The notes below the pieces were generated by a model. The model did no database searches. It had not been told where the DNA came from and was given only the letters and a program-made list of their open reading frames with translations. Positions 38,501-46,789 of a DNA stretch of 64,000 nt are shown here, in pieces. Every line of letters begins with the position of its first letter. The first letter of the stretch is position 1. The stretch comes from Sipunculus nudus (lineage: Eukaryota; Annelida; Sipuncula; Golfingiida; Sipunculidae), in contig CM049320.1 of NCBI GenBank assembly GCA_026874595.1, forward strand, positions 36,554,214 through 36,618,213, read 5' to 3'. Made by a program: the position numbers and the translations under genes.

Positions 38501-41500
38501 TAAGTTGTGCTTTTCCTTGTCACTCTATTTCATGTTTACTTCCTCAACTAGTATTGACACAGATTGTGATCCATAAAAGTATATTTCATTTAGGTGTTGG
38601 TAACGTTAAAGTCGAACTGGGATAATTAATTAGTATATGGTAGGGTTTTAGGAAGTATGTAATTTAATGATTATGTAATGGTACTTGTGGAGGTATTATT
38701 AAAGGGGGAGGTGTAAGGCAGCTGGCAAACTTCTGTGCATTTATGTGACAATTATATAACACAGTCATCCCCTATATTTCATGATTACTCTTACCATGTA
38801 AAATGTTGTAATTAGGGTAAACGCTTTGTACACGAAGTAATGCAGGCGTGAATAATAATGCCACTGTTAGTCCATCGAGTCCGGATTATAGTCACTGGCA
38901 GTGCATTCAACATCCCTGAATCACTATATTGAAACTCTGGATATACTCAATGGAGTATCCCAAGCTATAACCGAACGATTATGAATTACAGCTGAACCCA
39001 GTCTCCCAACTACCCAATAAATACGAACTTCTCTTGGTCTCGAATATGTTAGTATTATTTCAGTAAACAATGTCTCAAAAGTGAGACCACCCCTGATTTA
39101 GAATTAAGGACGCATTGCCTGGCCACAGTGCTAATACGCACAGTACTGTATTAACATGTGATATGAGTCACAGGTTGCGCCATGTCACTGTTTCACAAAC
39201 GCCGGACCAGAAAGGGGACAATGCTACCCAGTCCCAGTGCTAATTTAGTCTCTCAGATGCCACCGCAAGGTACGGTAGTAACATTTTCTGCTGAGTCAGT
39301 TACCTAGATCTTGATTCTCTGCCGCTCAAGACAGATAAAAAAGGGTAACACAGGTTCCTGATTAAGTACCCATCCCCCCCCCCCCCCACCCCCGCATTCG
39401 TTCTTGGGCGGTACAGATTGTCATCGACCCTTTGTATCGGATGTGTTACGATTGGCAAATTTGCCTAAAATTATGTAACGGGTATGAATCAGAAAGTCAT
39501 GCATATTTTCCTTTTAATGGAATAAATAATTACTTTAAAACAGCTTATTTGTTTTCAAATTCATCACAGATAAAGCCGTGAAATATGGAAAACCTGGAAA
39601 TTTGGTAGAAGTAGGAATTTCATATAAAAATACCACCATGAATTGCAACAAATTTGCTCAGGTCCAAGGTGGTTCCAATTTTGGGATTCCACTGTAATTG
39701 TCTTGAAGAAAGCAGTTTTGTTTTCAATTTGTATGCCATAGGAGTTGTGTATAGTCTGTATTACTTTTTAATGTTAGCTTTTACCCCGGTGAGACCCGTT
39801 CTGGTTAGGGCGAAAGAGGCTTAGAACCACAGAGGCCGTATTTTGGTGGTTCGCGATCTGGCTTGGAAGACAATGGACATCAAGGGAAAATGATGGCTGG
39901 AAGGGGCAGTCCAGAATCTCGAGTAGTACCACACGGCTGGCGCCTGAGGACTAAGTAGCGCTCGACTCTGGCCGGCAAGCAGAGAGATTAGTTGGGTTGA
40001 GACTGGCATGATATGGTGGTCCATGGAGAGATCGAACGTATTAAAGGGTGAACATATTGCAAATACGTTTAGCTTATATCAAAATCTCTGCTACTGTTAT
40101 AGAGACTGCGTGTTTGTGTTAAAACGATCTGTTTGTTCAGACTGACAGTTAAAGATTTCATGTACACCCAGAACATCTAAAAATAGCCATGGATACTTGG
40201 GTGTGACTGTAACTCTCAAGGTTTCATCAGCTCTTTCAGAGTAAACTTACCGGCAGACAAACTAATCAACCATTGACAGTAAAACATATAACCTCCTGGT
40301 GGAGATTAGAAGTTCATATGGATTTTAGCTGGATACAAAATTTATAGTGATCAAAGAATATATGACAGTAATCTTGATTGGACCCCTGGGCCGCAAAACG
40401 AATCTAAAACATAAACACAATTCAGCAAGAAGAAAACTTACCGACGACGGATCCATTGGGCCATACCCATGATTCAAGTGCAGTCTCAGCTAAGTTTGTC
40501 CATGTGATGTTGATATCTAGTCCTTTATGATCAATCAACAACTCATCAAAAATATTTACACCTGGCAATACCAATTTGAAGCTATAGCATGTCTCAAGCG
40601 CTTCATCAAAGGTCCCGTTTTTTCTTATAAGTATGTCTTCAGTTTTAATGCCTGGAATAGGCGTAGTGTCAGAACAGCATAGTATACCCATAGATCTACA
40701 GGGGTGGAGTGGGAAATAAACAAAAGTTAAAGGATTTTTAGTACGTGTGAGTAAAATGTTTTACGTGGTTTTCACAAAAAGGTTTACCAATTAAAGGCCA
40801 AGGTCAATTATAGTTAAGGTTATGGATTTATTTTTTATGGGCTTCGTGCAGGCACAAATATGTGTGCATGAAAATGTCCCATATATCTGGGAGACACCTC
40901 GCTCGCGAGGATAGTCTCTGGCAGCAGTCTCGCAACTTTCTAGAAACCATTGTATCCTGGACCAAGAATATGCGGACACATATACAATTTCTGTACAAAC
41001 TCCCAATTAACACTGTCAGTTTTCGAACAGTTGCTTAATATATGCAATCATATTTATAATAATAAAAAATGCCTTGCGAGTTTAACATTTTTGTAGTTTA
41101 ATTATATTTTTATAATCCATATTTTTGTCCAAACCAGAATACATTACATTTGTTATTAAGAAAATTACTTTTTTTCCTTTACTTTATTACGGGTTTTGTG
41201 TAGACTAGGGTGTACTAGGCATAAGAAACAGGTCGCCAAAAGTTAGTACCATCAGCCGCCCCTGCAGCAATTTTTCATACCATCGACGCAAACGCAAAAA
41301 GAGTTTTTTATGATACAAGCCCAACGGGAAAGGCCAAAGTATTCCGATGACCCAGTCTGCTTCTGTGTGTAAGGAATCAGTTATTTTTTCAATGAACATA
41401 TACGTTTTCCCCGATAATCTAAGCAAAACTATTAATAATCTGCAGGCAGGGAATGTTCCGATCGGTTTGAAAAGAATAACACCGACTTACCCAGAAGATA

Positions 41501-41545
41501 AATCACTAGAAGTGAGGCAACTGAAGAAATCTTTTCATGAATCAT
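31304..41545 (-). CDS. CTLD/Ig type I membrane receptor gene (multi-exon)
   Basis: The model starts at ATG 41545 and ends at TGA 31304-31306. Intact exons are 41545-41491 (signal peptide), 40651-40442 and 37662-37546 (one CTLD), 36353-36036 (Ig V-like), 34512-34345 (second half of a CTLD), 33802-33679 (membrane span), 33504-33469 and 31370-31304 (cytoplasmic). They total 1095 nt, 364 residues plus stop, and every junction keeps frame. All extracellular exons are phase 1-1, the hallmark of shuffled modules. Further CTLD and Ig exons between them are damaged (listed separately). The product would be a single-pass surface receptor with its N-terminus outside. A TATA box lies at 41608-41613. CTLD plus Ig proteins are known in molluscs (for example CREPs), but this order with a membrane span is not one I recall. 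The tail shows no clear ITAM or ITIM. It could be a decaying gene or one that skips its bad exons. Confidence 0.7.
31536..33398. repeat. Hairpin-ended repeat, family B, in an intron
   Basis: The ends are inverted: ATGCCCCCGCC at 31537-31547 and GGCGGGGGCAT at 33388-33398. Each end also folds on itself (TGCCCC/GGGGCA at 31538-31554, and ATGCCCCGGCCAC with GTGGCGGGGGCAT at 33370-33398). Inside are about six diverged tandem copies of a 179-186 bp unit carrying GACGAAACGCGAACTCGATC, with anchors at about 31633, 31809, 32680, 32861, 33040 and 33226. A different element interrupts it at about 31912-32580. No coding capacity is seen. The whole lies between the last two exons of the receptor gene. 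Confidence 0.65.
31912..32580 (+). repeat. Hairpin-ended repeat, family D, nested in B
   Basis: A segment unrelated to the tandem unit around it. It carries GGTGGTGCCACC at 32207-32218 and a GGACGGACAGAC-rich run at 32468-32530. It ends in a stem-loop ATAGCCCATCAG with CTGAGGGCTAT at 32545-32575. Its start is approximate. Confidence 0.5.
33469..33504 (-). CDS. Receptor exon: small cytoplasmic exon
   Basis: A 36 bp exon lies between acceptor TTTCGGTTTAG and donor AACAG|GTAAAA. In the phase dictated by the membrane exon it reads YSCSTSPSRNN, Ser-rich with one Tyr. It keeps phase 2 and would join in frame to the terminal exon. Confidence 0.5.
33679..33802 (-). CDS. Receptor exon: transmembrane segment
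   Basis: A 124 bp exon with acceptor TTTTTTTTTCAG (phase 1) and donor GATAG|GTAAGC (phase 2). It encodes about 24 hydrophobic residues, from FLVMSFTCIFAIC to NVTVLLC, followed by charged ETHREID. The length and the positive/negative flank suit a single-pass membrane helix. The phase change here marks the switch from extracellular modules to the cytoplasmic exons. Confidence 0.65.
34345..34512 (-). CDS. Receptor exon: orphan CTLD second half
   Basis: An intact 168 bp phase 1-1 exon follows acceptor GTGTGTTATACAG and ends GACG|GTATTT. The 56 residues include GRRCAIITKNGKSGRF, LKSC and HSFICVD, matching the last three cysteines of a CTLD. No intact first half lies beside it; the nearest candidate is the remnant at 36560-36700. 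It joins in frame to the membrane exon. Whether half a CTLD can fold, or serves only as a stalk, is unknown. Confidence 0.55.
34744..35064 (-). pseudogene. Ig V-like domain 3 with one in-frame stop
   Basis: A 321 bp phase 1-1 exon has acceptor ACTATGTTGCAG and donor ACTG|GTAGGT. It contains TMLPCGHVSEIN, a tryptophan directly after the defect, TSDSGNYTCIGYKSN and a G strand ending LRLSVT. A single TAA at 34979-34981 interrupts an otherwise complete Ig domain. It may be a true null, a read error or a skipped exon. Confidence 0.6.
35085..35333 (-). pseudogene. Ig domain 2 remnant
   Basis: After acceptor TTTTCAAAG the frame reads LTINEHALAKLPC and IVMWFKRIHKEWKP, the first cysteine and tryptophan of an Ig V-like domain, then meets a TAA. 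The F-strand region is scrambled between frames (ISDDQI, then CSQLSNYYVAD). Its end runs in frame into the next Ig exon, so an original two-domain exon cannot be excluded. Confidence 0.45.
35466..35509. repeat. (TA)n microsatellite
   Basis: About 21 TA units in the region between damaged Ig exons of the receptor gene. Confidence 0.95.
36036..36353 (-). CDS. Receptor exon: Ig V-like domain 1
   Basis: This intact 318 bp phase 1-1 exon has acceptor CTTCATAAACAG and donor ACTG|GTAAGT. It reads EGKTVYLPCPG, YLFTWSRDQ and EFDQGIYTCSG, giving the first cysteine, the core tryptophan and the D.G.Y.C motif of an Ig V-like fold, then a G strand ending SFIQLEVT. The codon across the upstream junction is valine when joined to the CTLD2 exon and remains open with other upstream phase-1 exons. 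Confidence 0.7.
36560..36700 (-). pseudogene. Orphan CTLD first-half remnant
   Basis: After a possible acceptor TTAATCCAG, the text reads KRTYNEAADVCRKRGQILPS and DSIWAMSP, the A..C helix and W region of a CTLD first half. No usable donor follows and the frame reaches a stop at about 36503. Its second half may be the orphan exon 34512-34345, with Ig exons now between them. Confidence 0.45.
36859..36997 (-). pseudogene. CTLD2 second half, frameshifted exon
   Basis: A phase-1 acceptor at 36998 opens the frame VSYFEQKDEKS. The conserved C-terminal part RACVIAVSGG and CEERNPFICVAA lies one frame over and ends at a phase-1 donor GCCG|GTAGGT. The exon is 139 bp, one base more than a phase 1-1 exon would need. 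A single-base insertion near 36955-36965 would explain both facts. It pairs with the damaged exon at 37150-37391. Confidence 0.55.
37150..37391 (-). pseudogene. CTLD2 first half, damaged exon
   Basis: The exon opens after acceptor TTAATTCTAG with cysteine-rich text (CADCEGQRTCNVTDC), then SYYQAKASCEKIGAEFPSLA and ETWMGIHRRG, a clear CTLD start with a long N-terminal extension. The expected W-rich loop, ILWWSD, appears only after a one-base frame change near 37165. No phase-1 donor is visible at its end. The 3' boundary is therefore uncertain and the exon is probably not usable. Confidence 0.5.
37546..37662 (-). CDS. Receptor exon: CTLD second half
   Basis: This 117 bp phase 1-1 exon follows acceptor TTTATCTTATAG and ends CAAAG|GTATTA. 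It begins (G)AG TAT and contains PCRVIELRLEATKPC and AGNAFLCK. These give the paired cysteines and the final FLC cysteine of a C-type lectin-like domain. Together with exon 40651-40442 it forms one complete domain with all expected cysteines. Confidence 0.65.
37663..40441. other. Receptor intron; GC-richer patch and C-tract
   Basis: This is the 2.8 kb intron between the two halves of CTLD1. A C-tract lies at 39374-39387. A GC-richer patch at about 39785-40035 differs from its surroundings and might be a repeat, but no family was recognised. Confidence 0.4.
40442..40651 (-). CDS. Receptor exon: CTLD first half
   Basis: This 210 bp phase 1-1 exon has acceptor CTATTCCAG and donor GTCG|GTAAGT. 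The 70 residues include NGTFDEALETCYSF, the typical A..C helix of a C-type lectin-like domain, then WTNLAE and WVWPNGSVV, matching the W-rich loop before the exon break. The canonical calcium-binding EPN or QPD triplet is not visible, so sugar binding is doubtful. It joins in frame to the exon at 37662-37546 across a 2.8 kb intron. Confidence 0.65.
41491..41545 (-). CDS. Receptor exon 1: signal peptide
   Basis: The exon reads MIHEKISSVASLLVIYLLG: a short charged N-terminus, then a hydrophobic core of about 11 residues. It ends in phase 1 at a strong donor CTGG|GTAAGT. Secretory targeting is inferred from composition. The phase matches all downstream extracellular exons. Confidence 0.6.
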
Positions 41546-41607
41546 ATTGCAAAATTCTGAAATCTGCCAGCGGTCTTTTCCTTTTTGGCACGTGTTCTGG
41601 TCGTTCG

Positions 41608-41613
41608 TTTATA
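41608..41613 (-). promoter_or_regulatory. TATA box of the receptor gene
   Basis: TATAAA on the minus strand lies 63-68 bp upstream of the ATG at 41545, leaving room for a short 5' untranslated region starting near 41580. It supports the chosen first exon. Confidence 0.5.
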
Positions 41614-42077
41614 AGGCTTATGATTATACACGAAGACATCAGGAAGTACGACCCACTACAGTTACCGCATGATAATCATTTTGGCATAATTAATTAAATA
41701 ATTGATAAATACATGCATTATTCATGTATAATTAATGACATGTAAGCATGAACAATCGGTCAGAATGATTGCACAACTATATCAAGCTATAATTTTCTAT
41801 AGACGTTAAATTAATGCCTGGTTGAAGAAATTACTCTTACTCATCACAGGGATAAAATATTATATACAGGTTATAAGTACACGCACGTTGACGTTAAAAA
41901 CATTGACTAAAAACAAAAAGGATTTTCTCTAAATGGCAACTGGAAATCCACTTATCCCCACCATACTATAGGCATTTCCCTCAGTAAAACCTGTAAAATG
42001 TACATTCGTATCATGTATTCCTGGAACCAGGAGGTAAAGCCCCTTACCGTCATGATCATACTCAAGAACTAGACAGA

Positions 42078-43492
42078 GTATCCCCAGACATAGTAGCCCC
42101 CCCCCCCCCCTTTAAGAGTAGACCCCAATTTTTAGCAGCATATACTGACACTTGGCATATTTATTGTTTCTTCCATCTAATAATCCACAATCTTGTTGAA
42201 GATGTTGGTCCTGTGACCTTGATCTTTTTAAAGATGTGTCCTGTGACCTTGACCTTTGACCTCATTTCAAAATCAATTTGGGTCTTGCTTTTCCAATGGG
42301 ACATATACAAGTCAAGTTTGAAATCCATACATCAATAAAAGCACGAATTATCATCCAGAATCTTTTTTTTAAAAAGATGGCTCCTGTGACCTTCACCTTT
42401 GACCTTGTGACCTCAAAACTGATAGGGGTCTTCCTCTATTGGCAGATGACTTACATGTGCAAGATAAAAGGTCTGAGATGAAATGTTTGGCTGAAAATGC
42501 ATCCACTATCTTTTTAAAGATGTGTCCTGTGACCTTGACCTTTGACCTCATGACCCCAAAATCAATTGGAGTCTTGCTTTTTCAATGGGACATATATATG
42601 TCAAATAAGAAATCAATACATCAAAAAAAAGGAATTATCATTCAGAAACTAATTTTTGGACAGATGGCTCCTGTGACCTTCACCTTTGACCATGTGACCC
42701 CAAAATTTATATGGATCATCCACTATTGGCAAGTGAGCTATATATTCAAGATGGAAGACCTGGGATGAAAGTTTGGCTTAAAATGCATCCACTGTATCTT
42801 TTAAAATACCAGTCCAGTGACCTTGACCTTTGACCCCATGACCCTAGAACCTATAGGGTTCTTACTTTAGTGGTGGGCCATACATAAGTCATGTTTGAAA
42901 TCCACATGGCTATCAACACTGGATATATCATAAGAGGTGTGTGATTTTCACCATATATGGCAATATTCAAGGTCAAGGCCACTATCATAGGAAAGGTCAT
43001 GATCCAAATTTTAATAGACATCATCCCATAACCCATACCTATGTATATGCATAATATAAAAAAAAATCTGTCCTTTTGTTTTTGACATAATGCTCACAGT
43101 ACTGTAAGGTGGCAATTTTGGGGGTATTTAACGGCACGAAAACAAGTAAAGAATAATAGGTGGCGCCACCAGTTTCTGGAACATGACAACCCTATCCATG
43201 ATCTTCCATCAACTTGATTTTGGGATAAATCCATGCAAAATTTCTTGAGATATTAAAGAATTTGTGTGATTTTCCCCAAAATTGGACCTATTCAAGGTCA
43301 AAGACACTCTCCTAGTAAAGGTCATGACCTCATTTTAAATAGGCGTTGTCCTCTTATCCATATCTATACATATACCAAGTTTGGTAAAGTTCCGTGAAAT
43401 AATTTTTGGGTTATCGCGCCAACAAGATTTATATGCGGCGGCGGCGGGACCGGTAAGAAAACATAGTATCCCACGACCTTGTCAGGGGATAC
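42078..43492. repeat. Hairpin-ended repeat, family C
   Basis: The ends are inverted with one mismatch: GTATCCCCAGACA at 42078-42090 and TGTCAGGGGATAC at 43480-43492. The right end also folds on itself with GTATCCC at 43466. The body holds five repeats of TGACCTTTGACC-like text at about 42245, 42387, 42532, 42674 and 42819, and the palindrome GGTGGCGCCACC at 43159-43170. A C-tract (42097-42110) lies near the left end and a GCGGCGGCGG run near 43437. There is no coding capacity. Confidence 0.65.
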
Positions 43493-43529
43493 AATAACTG
43501 CGCAAGAACCTCAGGTGCCAAAGGTCACT

Positions 43530-44020
43530 GGTCGGAAGGAATTTCTGAGATACCAATTGAATCCTTACAGGACCTCTGAGAGGCCTTTGACACCATCGAT
43601 CATGGACGTTTGTTGCATATCTTAACATCAGAGACTCAGCAGTAGAATGGTTCTGTTCATATCTGTATCTAAAATCCCAAATTAATACTCTCGATAGCCA
43701 AGTGTCCGACAGTAGTAAGTTGACTAATGGTGTCCCTCAGGGCTCAGTTCTGGGGCTCATGTTGTTCATAATTAACATGTAACCGTTGGGTCATCGACTT
43801 CGAAACCATTGCATATGTTTTCATTTGTATTCGGGGGATACACAGCTCTGTTTATCATTTGTACTAGATCCCCAGAAGATTGATATGAGTGAACCAAAGA
43901 GAGAATTAAGGATGTAAATAAATGCATGTGCGCCAGTATGCTCAAACTGAACCCAGAAAAAACTGAGAACTTGCTTTTTGGAAGCCCTTGCTATCTGTAC
44001 ACTACACTGAATTATTCAGC
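43530..44020 (+). pseudogene. CR1/L2-like LINE RT fragment
   Basis: Plus-strand text holds the core of a non-LTR reverse transcriptase: EAFDTIDHGRLLHIL (motif A) near 43578, SDSSKLTNGVPQGSVLG near 43708-43758, a degraded catalytic loop SGDTQLCLSFV near 43835, and MLKLNPEKTENLLFGS near 43938-43988. Frame changes and stops show it is dead. It begins close to the right end of repeat family C. Confidence 0.7.
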
Positions 44021-45075
44021 GGTCATCTGTCAGCCAGCCAGCCTGCCGGCCTCACAGAATCACCATATTATGTACTAAACGGTATAGTGATAACTAAACT
44101 GTTTTCGACTGTGAAACATGAATAACATATATAAAAACATCAATTTGATCAACCTAAAAATGTGTTAACGTATTAAATATTTCTAAAAAAAAGTCAGATC
44201 TACTGAAAATTAAACTTCGTGAAAGTTTGCCCGATAAATAAGCAAGAGCATCTGTGTATAATTTTTTTTATTTCCATATACAATACTTTGACAAGGCAGG
44301 TTTTTCTATACTTTGTATACATGTTTGTCCAAATCTCATAATATATAGTAACAAAATAAGCAAAACAGAACTAACAGACTATATTGGTATACTAAGCATA
44401 CTAAAACATGTCGTATGTATATTTTCGCACACATATTAAACTCAATATTTCGTATATGCGACATTTTCGCACACATATTAAACTCAATATTTCTTATATT
44501 GCACACCACATCACAGCCCTTTCAGATTTTCACAAATTCTTCTTATAATTTTGATCTGACAAACCCCAATAATAATTCTTTCATATTACCTTATTGCTCC
44601 CAACAAGGCCAAGTCTTAGATTTACATGCATGAATATGAGCCACTACTGACGACGTAGCAAATCACGTATTTATTATGCCTCATTCACTTGCTCTCAGGA
44701 AAAATATTAACAGGGTTAAGATAATTCTTCAAAAATCATATTAGATAAAAAGGATATTTTAAAAACCATGAGGAGAATGAGCAAAGATGCATGGTTTCCA
44801 GAAAAAGGGAAATATTGTAACAGTTCAAGACGACCAACTGCCTATCTTTCAGCAAATTCAAATATTGTTATATATATTGCATCAAGTAAATTGAACAAAT
44901 AACCAGTTTAATTGATACAATTTGCAATCGAAAGATGAAGAACAAATTCTATCAATTATTATTCAGATATAAGACGTGAAATTACAGCGATACCATCCTT
45001 CACTGACAATTCTGCCCGACGCCTATATCTTTCAAATTATTGGCCGGAACACTTCCGCCTGTATACCAGCATGAT
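44021..45075. other. No gene seen
   Basis: AT-rich DNA with a short duplicated string (CGCACACATATTAAACTCAA at about 44427 and 44469). No exon is supported. Confidence 0.4.
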
Positions 45076-45078
45076 TAA

Positions 45079-45155
45079 AATGTTCTCTAGTAACCATACA
45101 ACGGGACTGTAAAAGAAATGTTCTCCAGTAACCATACAACAGAACTGTAATAACA
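45079..45155. repeat. Two-copy tandem repeat, 38 bp
   Basis: AAATGTTCTCTAGTAACCAT and AAATGTTCTCCAGTAACCAT begin 38 bp apart and both continue through ACAACRGRACTGTAA. Confidence 0.85.
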
Positions 45156-45221
45156 AAAGGCGTACGGAAAAGTCTTGTCCCTACAGACACATGCGATGTT
45201 TGCAAACTAAGTCCCTCAACT

Positions 45222-45235
45222 GGCGCATGCGCACT
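45222..45235. promoter_or_regulatory. NRF1-type palindrome
   Basis: GGCGCATGCGCA contains the perfect palindrome GCGCATGCGC, the NRF1 consensus. It stands in otherwise AT-rich DNA. No adjacent gene start was identified. Confidence 0.3.
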
Positions 45236-45929
45236 GGGCCGTAAGACAAGCAGCTCAGACAAGCATAACTGCAAGCCAGATAATCAGCACAGTTTATCTA
45301 TATGATGGCATCACTGTATCTTTGATCAGTATCCCGTTTAAAATGCCCTGCCTGTTAATTATGCAGATTAAATTAGGCTGCACTAAATTTAGCCACCATT
45401 TACAGACGAAGCTTATGCATATATCTGAGATGAAGCTTCTGAGATGAAGCTTCTGATTGGTAGATAGTCGGAAAGAAATTATATTATAACTTTAACATAA
45501 AAAAGCCTATATACAACTATGAAATGCTCATATTCAGAGAAAAAATAATTTCATGATTTATAAATGACAGAAGCCTGGATTAACTTTCACAAAAGCACAC
45601 TAAATGGTGCAATCTAACTTAAGGATCATAACACTGATGTCTCCGCGGCAAACACAACGTAATTTAAATTTAAAGCCTACATTACTGTAACATTTTGCAG
45701 AAAATAATGACTATCATGCAAAGCTGCAACAAGAGGAGTGACGTTTCATACTTATTTCAAACTATACATAAAGGACCCTACAGGACATTATGTTCTTTGT
45801 GACTAGCTGACTCTGTAGAAGATGTTATCCACATAAAAAAATACCAAATACCAAATAACAACTGACTCATTCCCTGTTAACTTTTATCACTATCACAGTT
45901 TATAAATCATAAATAAATTATCAGTAAGC

Positions 45930-46010
45930 TCACACACACACTTTATATAAATATATATATACATATGTATATACATGTATATAACACACACACACACACA
46001 CATACATACG
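45930..46010. repeat. (CA)n and (TA)n microsatellites
   Basis: Adjacent short CA, TA and CATA runs. Confidence 0.9.
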
Positions 46011-46375
46011 TACATCAGATACAAACTGCATGAGAGAAACAAAGAAGTGCATTACAGGTAACATTATTTTGCAGGTCACTCTACTCAATGAGTATGGTTT
46101 ATAAATAGGTAAAATTTTGTAAAAGAATGCAAATTTGGACGAGTACTAATCTAAACTTCTGAAATTAAACCAGGTTCAAAGTTACATTTCAATTCACACA
46201 TTCTTACACTATGTAAAGCCATCATCTTCTAAACAAGAATGAAGTATATGTTGAATCCTTACAGACCCATTCATGTTTTGTGAAGGTTTTCTATAAAATA
46301 CTATCATCTGACGGAAGTTACATTACATGAAGTCATCTACATGTATGTGATGGATTTTATTAGGAAAGGAAAACA

Positions 46376-46390
46376 ATTTTATTTATTTTT
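46376..46390 (-). terminator. Possible polyadenylation signals
   Basis: On the minus strand this reads AAAAATAAATAAA, two overlapping AATAAA hexamers about 110 bp after the stop of the candidate terminal exon. Confidence 0.3.
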
Positions 46391-46496
46391 TTCCTAAGTT
46401 TCTTCACATATATTAACTGATTTTTTATTCTTAGATTTGTTTCCTGGGGGAAAAAATCATTATATTTCATATAAAAGTTTCTAAATGCATGCATTA

Positions 46497-46574
46497 TCAC
46501 AGGGCCTCAACATGAACAAGTCTCTTGACGTATGTCTCAGCCTCCCCTCCCAATGTTTCCCACATGTTCTTCAT
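46497..46574 (-). CDS. Possible terminal coding exon, product unknown
   Basis: A minus-strand frame from ATG 46574 to TGA 46497 reads MKNMWETLGGEAETYVKRL, then VHVEAL. It is short but of protein-like composition, lies in non-repetitive DNA and is followed by AATAAA signals. A phase-0 acceptor TACTATGAAG precedes NMWETL, and a stronger acceptor, GATATTTTTTCAG, stands at about 46643 but in other frames. I do not recognise the family. It could be the last exon of a gene starting upstream, or chance. Confidence 0.22.
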   Translation of the reverse strand: MKNMWETLGGEAETYVKRLVHVEAL

Positions 46575-46789
46575 AGTAAATTCACAAGTGTAACATCAGT
46601 TCTTGTCTTGTCATGGATGTTTTAGAATGCCCAGGCACAAGTCTGAAAAAATATCAAGAATTATTTTTAATGTTGGTATTTAAAGGCTATGATGCCCTTC
46701 TGAAATCTGCCAGGGATTAAGAAAATGAGTTATTTCATGAGAACACCAGAGCCTTAAAAATTAAAAGGGACATGTGTGTCTTGATGCTC

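Noticed and set aside
40791-41013. Minus ORFs read as a possible extra lectin exon
   Set aside because: The cysteine spacing does not fit a CTLD and no phase-1 donor ends it.
41205-41426. Minus ORF with DWVIGI, resembling a CTLD WIG motif
   Set aside because: No cysteine pattern and no in-phase splice sites; the phase-1 acceptors nearby lead to immediate stops.
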